From assembly GCF_013393945.1 (NCBI RefSeq), contig NZ_CP040297.1:4434001-4498000 (forward strand): a stretch of 64,000 nucleotides of DNA. Direction: 5' to 3'. A model generated the notes under the pieces. It did no database searches, had not been told where the DNA came from, and saw only the letters and a list, made by a program, of their open reading frames with translations. This DNA comes from Nostoc sp. TCL26-01 (lineage in GTDB: Bacteria; Cyanobacteriota; Cyanobacteriia; Cyanobacteriales; Nostocaceae). Made by a program: the position numbers and the translations under genes. Below are positions 46,987 through 55,961 of the stretch, in pieces; positions within the stretch are counted from its first letter, which is position 1, and each line of letters opens with the position of its first letter.

Positions 46987-47232
46987 ATGAAAGATAAATT
47001 ACTAAACTGGCTGAATTTGATTTTGGTAGCGGATGTATTTTTGGTTTTCTTGGGTTTTGGTTGGTTTGCGATCGCTGTGATGGGTGATGCGGCTGGAATC
47101 AATCTAGGGCTGGACTTGTGGCATCAACTTTGGCAACCTGTGTTTAATCCGGCGATCGGTATTCTTATGGGTGGGGCGCTACTTAGTGGTTTGATCAGTT
47201 GGGTGTCTCGTAAGTTTTTATCTAGTCAATAG
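46987..47232 (+). CDS. Small two-helix membrane protein, function unknown
   Basis: The 81-residue protein has two hydrophobic segments, near 10-32 (LILVADVFLVFLGFGWFAIAV) and 52-72 (FNPAIGILMGGALLSGLISWV). The frame continues upstream to 46909, but that part is made of heptad repeats and encodes repeat residues, so the ATG at 46987 is the start. No family is recognised. It follows the TPR gene with only the repeat array between them. Confidence 0.7.
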   Translation: MKDKLLNWLNLILVADVFLVFLGFGWFAIAVMGDAAGINLGLDLWHQLWQPVFNPAIGILMGGALLSGLISWVSRKFLSSQ

Positions 47233-47296
47233 TCAATGGTCAACAGTCAATGGTCAAAAACTCCTCCACTTTTGACTATGGACTATGGACTATGGA
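47222..47296. repeat. Heptad repeat array between convergent genes
   Basis: TAGTCAA/TGGTCAA units are followed by GACTATG units (TGACTATGGACTATGG). The array sits between the small membrane protein gene and the converging epimerase gene. Confidence 0.85.
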
Positions 47297-47298
47297 CT

Positions 47299-48219
47299 CT
47301 ACCTAACAATATCTTGCAGTGCTGGTTGCAAACTAGCATATTTATACTTAATCCCAGCGTCTAAAGCTCTTTTGGGTAGTACTTGTTGACCTTCCAAAAC
47401 AACGATCGCTCCATCTCCCAACAGGGCTTCTAGGGCAAAGGCTGGAACTGGTAGCCATGAGGGACGATTCATCACTTGTCCCAAAGTTTGACTTAAGTCG
47501 TTCATCCGTACAGGATTTGGGGCTGTAGCGTTGTATACACCTTCTAGTTGGGGCTGAGTTAAAGCTTGGACAATCAAGTTTACCAAGTCGTCTATGTGAA
47601 TCCAAGAAAACCATTGACGACCGCTACCAATCGGCCCCCCAGCAAAAAGTTTGAAAGGGGTAATCATTTTCCCCAAAGCGCCACCTAATCCCAGCACAAT
47701 ACCGAAGCGTAGGATGACTAAACGCACACCAGCATCTTTCACTTTTTGAGCTTCAGCTTCCCAGGCTTGGCAAACTTGAGCGAGGAAATCTCTACCAGTG
47801 GGGCTACTTTCATCAAAAGTGGTTGTTTCACTTGTGCCGTAATAACCAATAGCAGAAGCATTAACTAATACACTGGGTCGAGGATTGGCTTTAGCGATCG
47901 CTTCCACGATTTTTTGTGTACCGATTTGACGACTATTGAGAATTTCGCGTTTGTGTTCTGGTGTCCATCGGGTTTCTGCAATGGGTTCTCCAGCTAAATT
48001 TACTACACCATCACAACCAGCGATCGCATCTTGCCAAGCACCAGAATTAGTCGGTGCGTAAGCGACAATTTCCACACTGGGAAACGCTTCTGAAGGAAAA
48101 ATTCTGCGTCCAGAGGTGGTGTTACGAGTTAACACCAGTATTTGATGACCTTCTTGATGGAGTCTTTGTACCAACCGAGTCCCGACAAATCCTGTTGCGC
48201 CTGTAATTGCTACTTTCAT
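47299..48219 (-). CDS. TIGR01777-type NAD-dependent epimerase/dehydratase (SDR family)
   Basis: The 306 residues start with the Rossmann motif KVAITGATGFVGTRLV and include VNLAGEPIAETRW, SAIGYYGT (the Tyr of the SDR active region) and a C-terminal DUF1731-like end (SWLPVPAFALEALLGD). These define the TIGR01777/YfcH family, whose substrate is not settled. An upstream frame to 48267 adds 16 unlikely residues; ATG 48219 puts the nucleotide motif at the N-terminus. Confidence 0.88.
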   Translation of the reverse strand: MKVAITGATGFVGTRLVQRLHQEGHQILVLTRNTTSGRRIFPSEAFPSVEIVAYAPTNSGAWQDAIAGCDGVVNLAGEPIAETRWTPEHKREILNSRQIGTQKIVEAIAKANPRPSVLVNASAIGYYGTSETTTFDESSPTGRDFLAQVCQAWEAEAQKVKDAGVRLVILRFGIVLGLGGALGKMITPFKLFAGGPIGSGRQWFSWIHIDDLVNLIVQALTQPQLEGVYNATAPNPVRMNDLSQTLGQVMNRPSWLPVPAFALEALLGDGAIVVLEGQQVLPKRALDAGIKYKYASLQPALQDIVR

Positions 48220-48341
48220 AATGCTTCTGCACCTCAGCCAAACCCTTATTTTAAAGTTTTTTAGCAAATTTTAGGGCATAGGGCATGGGGCATTAACTGA
48301 TCTGACAACTTGCCCACTGTAGGTATGTAGGCGATCGCCGG

Positions 48342-48456
48342 ATTTCTCACGAAATTTATCAAACCGAAGTCCAGAGGCTGTAGGGGCGGGTTAACGAGAT
48401 ATTCGTGAATAATTGAAGCATATTTGTGAACCCGCCCCTACCGTTTTGTGAGAAAT
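48342..48456. mobile_element. 115-bp foldback (MITE-like) element, copy 3
   Basis: It has the same length and flank orientation as copy 1 (ATTTCTCACGAAA ... TTTTGTGAGAAAT), but the core between the GTAGGGGCGGG arms is inverted. It ends 17 bp before the stop codon of the interrupted nucleotidyltransferase gene. Confidence 0.8.
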
Positions 48457-48472
48457 GCAGCGATCGCCCTAT

Positions 48473-49150
48473 TCACGTAGCTAATCTTTCAATTAGAGAT
48501 AAAAGTCTTTTGTCCCGTCCAGCGTTTTTAGATGTTGATGAAAGGTGGCTAGGTGCAATTTCTAAGAGGTCGTCTTGTTCGCGTGTAAACCACTCTTTTA
48601 TAAATTTTTTTATGTCTTCAGAGGCTTGCTGTATTTCCTCTTCTAATGAAGGACAACCATCTAGCAGTAATATAATGTCTTCCAAGTCATGACTGTAGTA
48701 ATAATTACCATTACCTCTTCCCTGAAATGCCTCAATCTTTGACGCTAGGAGATAAGGCAATGGAAATATATCTATTTCTTGTCCGCTTGGAAGTTTATGG
48801 ATAATTGAATTTTTAACCCCAGGTTCATACCAAGAATTAGAAAAGCCAAGTGCAGAGGAATTAGTTGGCATAATATCTATTATTAAGTTTTGATAACGCT
48901 AACGACATATTATTCTGCTTTCTATATCTTCTTCTAGCCCAATATTGCGAAGTTCCTGAGAAAATTGATAATACTCGGCAGTAGACGTGATATCAACAAC
49001 ACAATCAACATCATTAGTAGAACGTACATCACCAGAAGAAAGTTCATCAAGATAAAGTGAGATTGTTGCACCCCCTACAAAAACTATTTGTTTCTCGACA
49101 TTTGCCAGTAAATTTGCGGCTTTTTCTAGCATTTGCACCGAGTCATTCAT
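48473..49150 (-). pseudogene. Nucleotidyltransferase-fold gene interrupted by one in-frame TAG
   Basis: Two open stretches, 49150-48902 and 48898-48473, share one frame and are separated by a single TAG (complement of 48899-48901). Part one has FVGGATISLYL and STNDVDCVVDI, the GG and DxD motifs of AbiEii/MNT-type nucleotidyltransferases. Part two begins RYQNLIIDIMPT and has YLLASKIEAFQGRG and SHDLEDIILLLDG, typical of the second half. The stop replaces a residue that is probably Trp (TGG to TAG). The start ATG overlaps the stop of the wHTH gene. It is likely a recent pseudogene, unless the stop is read through. Confidence 0.82.
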
Positions 49151-49665
49151 TGTTTAATTAATCTCTGCTCAAGTTCTTGAATGGCAATATTCTGTTCACG
49201 CACACGACCAACTCGAATTGCATCAACTAAACTCAGCAATTCATGTAATTTTGGGTCATTTTTGACTGCGGCGGGAACAGATTTATATAAAGGGTTAATA
49301 CTTAGCCCTCTAACAGTACCCTCTGGGTCGCTCCAGACATAAGTACTATAGGCATCATGAGGATCAACACTAATCAAGTTTTTCAAAGGCTCGGCAGAAT
49401 GTGCTGTGGGTATACCTCGACTTAAAGTACCAGGTTTTTCAGGGAAAACATACTTAATCCCATGTATGAGAAATTCGAGTAAAGACCGTTTTTTGACTTT
49501 TCTAGAAGAACCATCATATAAATCACTAGACTCAGACCTTTTTAAAGCAGCATGAACCTCAGATTGACTCATACGTAAACTGTGAGCTAGTTCACTGTAA
49601 ATCCATTCAGAATTTGGCAAGCTATGTACTTTAAGCAGAATCACAACGTCTTGAGGCTTCAACAT
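49147..49665 (-). CDS. Winged-helix regulator/antitoxin-like protein paired with the nucleotidyltransferase
   Basis: The 172-residue protein starts with a helix-turn-helix (PNSEWIYSELAHSLRMSQSEVHAALKRSESSDL) that fits a MarR/winged-helix DNA-binding domain. The middle is beta-rich, and the C-terminus is helical (HELLSLVDAIRVGRVREQNIAIQELEQRL). Its stop overlaps the next start by 4 bp (ATGA), which signals translational coupling with the nucleotidyltransferase gene. This order, DNA-binding protein then nucleotidyltransferase, matches AbiE-type toxin-antitoxin pairs, though the sequence match to AbiEi is not established. Confidence 0.72.
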   Translation of the reverse strand: MLKPQDVVILLKVHSLPNSEWIYSELAHSLRMSQSEVHAALKRSESSDLYDGSSRKVKKRSLLEFLIHGIKYVFPEKPGTLSRGIPTAHSAEPLKNLISVDPHDAYSTYVWSDPEGTVRGLSINPLYKSVPAAVKNDPKLHELLSLVDAIRVGRVREQNIAIQELEQRLIKQ

Positions 49666-49743
49666 AGTATTATCTTTTGACTACAATCATACTTTATATT
49701 CTATATTCGCAAATCGCAAATTTTGAACTCAGTCTGCTCATAT

Positions 49744-49930
49744 CTTGCACCGGGCGACTGGAAGTCGCGGCTACACAGGCAAAACCCGCCTGCGCGGGTT
49801 TCAAACGCTTGATGTTATGTTAGTCCGCGTAGGCGGACTTGGTTTGTATAGCCAAGCCACTGCGTTGTGGGGGTTCCCCCCATTGTCGCAAGTGGCGTGC
49901 GATTTCTAATCGCTGGGGCTAGGTGCAAGA
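49744..49930. repeat. GC-rich dispersed repeat (CGACTGGAAGTCGCGG family)
   Basis: The element has nested palindromes: CGACTGGAAGTCG, AACCCGCCTGCGCGGGTTT and GTCCGCGTAGGCGGAC. Its right part shares GCGTTG and CAAGTGGCG words with the repeat at 16485-16610. No coding frame is present. Confidence 0.75.
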
Positions 49931-50118
49931 TGTGAGTCTGTGAATATGGTATCTGCCCAGATACGCTTCTCAGTAAAATATGCTACGGCATCTATGTATA
50001 AATTTTACGTCCCCTGATGCAACGCTTGATACAAGCTACATTATTAATTAGTTCAATTTCTTTGCTGCGTGCCTAAGCAGCACTCATCGTTAGACATCAC
50101 CTGTGTAAAAACCTGAAA

Positions 50119-53100
50119 ATGACCAACGAAGAACTGCTGCAAATTATTACACAAGCTGCTGAAGACAAGGTGACAGAATTAAACCTTTCTTTCAATAGCT
50201 TAACAACACTGCCGCCGGAAATTGGACAACTGACGGAATTGCGATCGCTCGACCTCAGTAATAATCAACTGAGTAGTCTGCCGCCGGAAATTGGACAACT
50301 CACCAACTTACAAACACTCGACCTCTGGATTAATCAACTAAGCAGTCTGACATCAGAAATCGGACAACTCATCAATCTACAAACCCTCAACCTCTACAGT
50401 AATCAACTGAGCAGTCTGCCATCAGAAATTGGACAACTTACTAACTTGCAAACGCTCGACCTCTTAGATAATCAACTGAGCAATCTGCCACCAGAAATTG
50501 GACAACTCACCAACCTGCGATCGCTCGACCTCAGCAGTAATCAACTGAGCAATCTGCCATCGGAATTTGGACAACTTACGGAATTGCGATCGCTCAACCT
50601 TAACTACAATCAATTAAGCAGTTTGCCAGCAGAAATTAGACAACTTACGGAATTGCGATCGCTCGACCTCAGAAGTAATCAATTGAGCAATCTGCCACCA
50701 AAATTTGGACAACTCACTAACCTGCAAACGCTCTACCTCTACAATAATCAACTGAGCAGTCTGCCACCGGAATTTGGACAACTCACTAACCTGCAAACGC
50801 TCTACCTCTACAATAATCAACTGAGCAGTCTGCCACCGGAATTTGGACAACTCACTAACCTGCAATCGCTCAACCTCTACAATAATCAACTGAGCAGTCT
50901 GCCGCCGGAAATTGGACAACTCACCAACCTGCAAACGCTCAACCTCAGCAGTAATCAACTGAGCAGTCTGCCGCCGGAAATTGGACAACTCATTAACCTG
51001 CAATCGCTCTACCTCAGCTACAATCAACTGAGCAGTTTGCCACCGGAAATTGGACAACTCACCAACCTGCAATCGCTCAACCTCAGCAGTAATCAACTGA
51101 GCAGTCTGCCGCCGGAAATTTTCCAACTTACCAACCTGCGATCACTCTACCTCTTCAATAATCAACTGAGCAGTCTGCCGCCGGAAATTTTCCAACTCAC
51201 TGACCTGCAAACGCTCGACCTCTACAATAATCAACTGAGCAGTCTGCCAAGTGAAATTAGGCAATTGCCAAACCTCAACAAACTGGATCTTCGAGGAAAT
51301 CCAGTCCCTATTCCACCGGAAATTTTGGGGTCAAAGGAATTATATCGAGATCCTGGTGATGTACAAGAAATTCTCGATTTTTATTTCCGAGTACAAGACC
51401 CTGCGGAAACTGAACCTTTATATGAAGCAAAATTCTTAATTGTTGGTGAAGGTGGCGCAGGGAAAACTTCTTTAGCCAAAAAAATCCCAGACGAAGCTTA
51501 TAAACTGCAACCAAATGAGCAATCAACTGAAGGCATTGAGGTGATCCGATGGCATTTTACCCAACCTGATGGTAAAGATTTTCGAGTCAACATCTGGGAT
51601 TTTGGCGGACAGGAAATTTATCATCAAACCCATCAGTTTTTCCTCAGCAAGCGTTCCCTCTATGCCTTAGTAGCAGATGATCGCCGCGAAAACACTGATT
51701 TTTATTGGTGGCTGAAGGTTGTTGAACTCTTAAGTTATAACAGTCCAGTTCTGATTATCAAAAACGAAAAACAAGACCGTAATTGCGAAGTCAATGAGCG
51801 TCAATTGCGGGGAGAATTCACCAACTTAGAGAAAGTTCTCACCACTAACTTAAGCACTAATCGCGGTTTATCGGCAATAAAAGATGCAATTAAGCAATAC
51901 ATCAGCAGACTACCCCACGTTGGTACACCCTTACCAAAACTTTGGGTAAGAGTTAGAGCCGCGATAGAAAACTATTCCCGCAACTACATCAGCTTGGAAG
52001 AATTCTACAATCTTTGCCGAGTTAATCATTTAACAGACCGTCAAGATATGCTGCGCTTGAGTAGCTATCTACATGACCTCGGTGTCTGCCTACACTTTCA
52101 AGACGATCCTACCCTCAAACACTGCGTTATCCTCAAACCAGAATGGGGAACAACTGCTGTCTATAAAGTTTTAGATAACGACAAAGTTAAGCAAAAGTTG
52201 GGTTGTTTCACTCAAGACGACCTGAAAAATATTTGGCAAAGCAGCGAATATGCCGAAATGGGAGATGAATTACTGCAATTGATGATGCGATTCAAGCTTT
52301 GCTACGAAATTCCTAATCATCCAGGTACTTACATTGCACCTCAATTACTCTCCATTGAACAAGCAGATTACAACTGGGACGATACAAACAATCTGATTTT
52401 ACGCTACACCTATGATTTCATGCCCAAAGGCATCCTGACTCGCTTTATTGTAGAAACACACCCCTGGATTGAACGGCAAAAATTAGTTTGGAAAACAGGC
52501 GTAGTTCTCACCAAAGACCAAACCCGTGCGGAAGTCATAGAAAACTACAATCAACGGGAAATTACAGTCCGTGTAGCTGGAAACCGTAAAACAGAACTCA
52601 TGGGAGTCGTCACCCATGAACTAGAAAAAATCCACAATTCTTACGAACGTTTGCAATATCAAACTTTAGTTCCCTGTAACTGTCAGAAGAAATGCCAAGG
52701 TAGTCAAATACCATATTATTTTCCTTTAAGTGATCTGCACAATTTTCTCAAAGACGGTGACTACAATATTCAATGTCGCAATAGTCGGCAAATGGTAGAT
52801 GTTCGCCGATTGCTTGATCATTTTTCATTCCCAAGTGATCAAGAATATAGAAAAATTAATCCGCAAGTTGCTCAATTACAAAGTGAATTAGAACAAGAAA
52901 AGCAGGAACAACAAAAAATGGAGTGTCTATCTACATCAGACTGTAAGAAAGAAATTTTTATATCTTATGCTTGGAAAGGGAAAAGTGAAGAATTTGTTAA
53001 TCATTTAGATCAAGTATTGCAGTCACAAGGTATCACAATCATTCGAGATCAGCGAGACTTGGTTTATAAAGGACTGATCAAAGAGTTTATGGAGCGAATT

Positions 53101-53502
53101 GGACGCGGTAAATGTGTCATTACTGTTATTAGTGATAAGTATTTAAAATCCCCCAATTGTATGTTTGAACTGGTGCAAATTGCTAAAAATGGTAACTTCT
53201 ATGACCGCATTTTTCCAATTGTTTTAGCAGATGCAAAAATCTATGACCCTGTTGATCGTGCAGATTATGTCATCTATTGGGAAACAAAAAGTCAAGAACT
53301 AGAAGCAAAAATTAAACAACTCTCTTCTGCTGCCAATGTACCGAGTTTACAAAGGTCAATCAATGAATATACAGAAATTAGAGCCACTATTGATGGGCTA
53401 GTGGATATCCTGCAAAATATGAATACACTCAAAGCCGATATTCACAGCCAATCAGGTTTTGCAGAATTGCAGCAAGCGATTATGGCGCGTTTAGATGAGT
53501 AG
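50119..53502 (+). CDS. LRR-Roc-COR GTPase with C-terminal TIR domain (bacterial Roco protein)
   Basis: The 1127-residue protein starts with about 17 leucine-rich repeats of 23 residues (about 15-410). Next comes a Roc GTPase: P-loop GEGGAGKT at 443-450 and DFGGQE at 494-499; the NKxD motif is changed to NEKQD. A COR dimerisation region follows, with a Cys-rich patch (CNCQKKC) typical of bacterial Roco proteins. The C-terminus (943-1075) is TIR-like: KEIFISYAWKG, and SPNCMFEL with Glu1017 at the position of the NADase glutamate. TIR domains in bacterial immunity consume NAD. The architecture suggests a sensor-switch-effector. Confidence 0.87.
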   Translation: MTNEELLQIITQAAEDKVTELNLSFNSLTTLPPEIGQLTELRSLDLSNNQLSSLPPEIGQLTNLQTLDLWINQLSSLTSEIGQLINLQTLNLYSNQLSSLPSEIGQLTNLQTLDLLDNQLSNLPPEIGQLTNLRSLDLSSNQLSNLPSEFGQLTELRSLNLNYNQLSSLPAEIRQLTELRSLDLRSNQLSNLPPKFGQLTNLQTLYLYNNQLSSLPPEFGQLTNLQTLYLYNNQLSSLPPEFGQLTNLQSLNLYNNQLSSLPPEIGQLTNLQTLNLSSNQLSSLPPEIGQLINLQSLYLSYNQLSSLPPEIGQLTNLQSLNLSSNQLSSLPPEIFQLTNLRSLYLFNNQLSSLPPEIFQLTDLQTLDLYNNQLSSLPSEIRQLPNLNKLDLRGNPVPIPPEILGSKELYRDPGDVQEILDFYFRVQDPAETEPLYEAKFLIVGEGGAGKTSLAKKIPDEAYKLQPNEQSTEGIEVIRWHFTQPDGKDFRVNIWDFGGQEIYHQTHQFFLSKRSLYALVADDRRENTDFYWWLKVVELLSYNSPVLIIKNEKQDRNCEVNERQLRGEFTNLEKVLTTNLSTNRGLSAIKDAIKQYISRLPHVGTPLPKLWVRVRAAIENYSRNYISLEEFYNLCRVNHLTDRQDMLRLSSYLHDLGVCLHFQDDPTLKHCVILKPEWGTTAVYKVLDNDKVKQKLGCFTQDDLKNIWQSSEYAEMGDELLQLMMRFKLCYEIPNHPGTYIAPQLLSIEQADYNWDDTNNLILRYTYDFMPKGILTRFIVETHPWIERQKLVWKTGVVLTKDQTRAEVIENYNQREITVRVAGNRKTELMGVVTHELEKIHNSYERLQYQTLVPCNCQKKCQGSQIPYYFPLSDLHNFLKDGDYNIQCRNSRQMVDVRRLLDHFSFPSDQEYRKINPQVAQLQSELEQEKQEQQKMECLSTSDCKKEIFISYAWKGKSEEFVNHLDQVLQSQGITIIRDQRDLVYKGLIKEFMERIGRGKCVITVISDKYLKSPNCMFELVQIAKNGNFYDRIFPIVLADAKIYDPVDRADYVIYWETKSQELEAKIKQLSSAANVPSLQRSINEYTEIRATIDGLVDILQNMNTLKADIHSQSGFAELQQAIMARLDE
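50713..50850 (+). repeat. Two identical 69-bp leucine-rich-repeat units
   Basis: Units at 50713-50781 and 50782-50850 are identical at all 69 bases, while other units differ. The exact match points to recent tandem duplication inside the LRR array. Confidence 0.9.
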
Positions 53503-53550
53503 ACAATTCTCTCAATATAAGTAGCTAAACAAAATTAATTACACAAAGTA

Positions 53551-53677
53551 GTAGGTTGGGTTGAACGCAGTGAAACCCAACAAATCCGCGAAAATGTTGG
53601 GTTACTCTGCGAGAAGGCTTACGCCTACGTTCCTCAACCCAACCTACACAATTTAAGGTTTTTAACGCTAACTGAAC
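53551..53677. repeat. Foldback repeat with 14-bp arms, downstream of the Roco gene
   Basis: GTAGGTTGGGTTGA at 53551-53564 is matched by TCAACCCAACCTAC at 53634-53647. Bases 53634-53677 equal the reverse complement of 2092-2135. Confidence 0.85.
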
Positions 53678-53745
53678 GGTATTGATATACAAACGATCGC
53701 TTGACTTTCAAGACAGTCGCTACATTAACTACATTAACTGAAAAC

Positions 53746-53781
53746 TTCAAGCGCCCAGACTAAACAGCCTGAGCGCTTGAA
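53746..53781 (-). terminator. Hairpin terminator of the copper-storage-like gene
   Basis: TTCAAGCGC pairs with GCGCTTGAA, extended by CAG/CTG after one mismatch. Read on the minus strand it follows the gene end at 53819 and is followed by a short T run. Confidence 0.7.
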
Positions 53782-53818
53782 TATTAGGTTGCAGATCAAC
53801 TTCTGCTAAGTTATGAAA

Positions 53819-54181
53819 TTAAGCAGGCATCATGTGCATGGATCTGCAAGCTTCTGCACATCTGCGGCAAGCCATTGCACAATCCATCATCATTTGATCA
53901 TCGCTCATTTGTTCGCAAGTCATGGCACAGCGATCGCACATTTCTGCACACAGCATACAAGTGCGTCCCATGAATTCGGAACCACCCATCATCATGTTCA
54001 TGCACATCATGCACATTTCCGCACAGTCGCGCATCATGCCCATCATGCTCATATCCATATACATACCGCCTTTGCTCATGCAGTAAGTCATGGTTTCCAT
54101 GCACATTTTATGACAATCCATACAAGCTTTCATACAGGCTTGCATTTCGGTAGTCATAGATTCAGTCATCATCATCATCAT
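53819..54181 (-). CDS. Cys/Met-rich four-helix-bundle copper-storage-like protein (DUF326/Csp type)
   Basis: The 120 residues contain 17 Cys and 39 Met. Cysteines recur as CxxxC and CxxC along four helices (for example ACMKACMDCHKMC and CAMACRRCAEAC), as in Csp copper-storage proteins, which pack many Cu(I) ions in a helical bundle. The Met richness exceeds that of usual Csp proteins. There is no signal peptide, so it would be cytosolic like Csp3. GAGG lies a few bases before the first of five Met codons, which supports the start at 54181. A copper-sensor gene is not seen nearby. Confidence 0.82.
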   Translation of the reverse strand: MMMMMTESMTTEMQACMKACMDCHKMCMETMTYCMSKGGMYMDMSMMGMMRDCAEMCMMCMNMMMGGSEFMGRTCMLCAEMCDRCAMTCEQMSDDQMMMDCAMACRRCAEACRSMHMMPA

Positions 54182-54756
54182 AGGAAATACCTCACGATTA
54201 TTTGATGCACAATTAGCCTTTCAAGAAAGACTACTTATAACATTAATGCCATATTTTTAAGGAGTCAATAATACTTTTGATGCTGATTTTTATATGCCTA
54301 CTTTCCCGATAGAATTACTGGTCATTTCTACACTATCTCCAAGATTCTCAGGTTCTTTTTCAGGAACTTCTTGCCAATTCAGGATTACAAACGCCCCTAA
54401 TAAAGTGGGGTTTAATTTGGGCAGCTAAAATCATCAGCCTGTGTGACATTTTCCAGGGATAATTTACTAGGATTTAGGTCATATTTTTGTGACAAAAGTC
54501 TTGAGAAAAGATTTATTAATTTATGTAAAAGTTAATTTGATAATTTAGATCAATCTTCAGCTAGATGTTGGCTGAAAAGTTAAGATTATGCAATAAGAGC
54601 CTATTTATAAAGTAAATATTAAGGTAGGGGAGGCAAAAAGCGGCGTGGACGTTCCTCCCGCTTTATTGCCGTTGTGTTACGGCTGTGCAAGGATTTGGGC
54701 GTTTGAGAAAGTAAAAATGAGCCGCAGGGCACCATGTTTCTACTGACTTAGGAAGT
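54182..54756. other. Gene-free region upstream of the copper-storage-like gene
   Basis: About 575 AT-rich bases with no convincing gene. A GC-rich patch near 54623-54665 (AAAAGCGGCGTGG...CCCGCTTTATTG) could form a weak hairpin. Copper-responsive operators were not identified. Confidence 0.4.
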
Positions 54757-55665
54757 TTAAGGAATAGGCAGCGATCGCAATAACCGATCAACTATACTTC
54801 TAGCACTGCGTCCACCCCTGGGGATGAGGCGATGACAGAGAACATAAGGTGTGAGAAATTTCACATCATCGGGGATAGCATAGTCACGTCCCGACAAAAA
54901 AGCTAATGCTTGGGTAGCTTTTTGTAAGGCGACTGTCCCCCGTGGACTAACACCAAGGGTAATTTCCTCATCTTGCCGTGTAGCTCTGACCAATTCTAGG
55001 ATATATTCTTGCAAAGATGTTTCTACTTTCACTTGGGAACAGAGTTCACGTAATTTTGCTATCTCTGCCAAAGTCATACAAGGTTGTAAGTCATCCACCT
55101 TAATTCCATGCTGGAGATTTTGCAGCATTCCCAGTTCTTCATCCGCAGTGGGATAACCCAAACTCAAGGACAACATAAACCTATCCATTTGTGCTTCTGG
55201 TAAGGGGAATGTTCCTTGATACTCAATAGGGTTTTGGGTCGCAATCACAAAAAATGGTTGGGGGACTGGACGAGAAACCCCGTCAACTGTCACCTGGAAC
55301 TCTTCCATAACTTCCAGCAAAGCTGACTGGGTACGGGGTGTGGCGCGGTTGATTTCATCAGCCAGCAAAATATTCGCAAAAACTGGCCCTGATAGAAAAC
55401 TAAATTCGCCACTTTTGGGATTCCAAATGTTTGTGCCGGTGATGTCTGTTGGCAGTAAATCGGGAGTACACTGTAAACGTTGAAACTTCCCATCTAGTGA
55501 ACGTGCCAAAGATTTAGCTAACAGGGTTTTGCCGACTCCCGGAACATCTTCTAGTAAAGCATGACCACCAGCTAGTAGGGCGACTAAAACTAGGCGGATT
55601 GCTTCTGTTTTACCAACGATGGTACGGTTCAGGTTTTGAGTTAAAGCTGCAATGTTTTCTCTCAT
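54757..55665 (-). CDS. MoxR-family AAA+ ATPase
   Basis: MoxR ATPases act as chaperones that insert cofactors or assemble complexes, usually with von Willebrand A-domain partners. The 302 residues carry Walker A GVGKT (43-48 region), Walker B LLADEINR with Asp103-Glu104, and ATQNPIEYQGTFPLPEAQMDRF (split across the sensor region). Usual partners (DUF58, VWA proteins) are absent from the window, so this is an orphan copy here. Confidence 0.92.
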   Translation of the reverse strand: MRENIAALTQNLNRTIVGKTEAIRLVLVALLAGGHALLEDVPGVGKTLLAKSLARSLDGKFQRLQCTPDLLPTDITGTNIWNPKSGEFSFLSGPVFANILLADEINRATPRTQSALLEVMEEFQVTVDGVSRPVPQPFFVIATQNPIEYQGTFPLPEAQMDRFMLSLSLGYPTADEELGMLQNLQHGIKVDDLQPCMTLAEIAKLRELCSQVKVETSLQEYILELVRATRQDEEITLGVSPRGTVALQKATQALAFLSGRDYAIPDDVKFLTPYVLCHRLIPRGGRSARSIVDRLLRSLPIP

Positions 55666-55961
55666 GCACCACAGAGGGATTGGGTATAAGAAACCGGAAT
55701 GGAGAATAACCTATGCTTATATTCCCCATTCCTGTATCTACAGTGTTCCCACTTAGTTAAAGCAAAATGCAAAATGCAGAATTAAATAATATAGGACTTA
55801 AGCGCCAAAAATAAAAACTCTGACGAGGGTAGTCAATGATCAAAGTTAAGGTTTTTGAACTTTGGACTTTGACAAAAAGCATCAAAAATCTGTGACGCGG
55901 CCTCATGCCAATTTAAAGATAAACTAAGCTAAAAGTCTCCTGCTTGTATAAATAATCGCTC

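Noticed and set aside
50614..51126. Minus-strand frame of 170 codons inside the Roco gene
   Set aside because: It is the antisense of the 69-bp leucine-rich repeats, which stays open because the unit length is a multiple of three.
53813..54205. His-rich plus-strand frame of 130 codons
   Set aside because: It is the antisense of the Met-rich copper-storage-like gene: CAT on one strand is ATG on the other.
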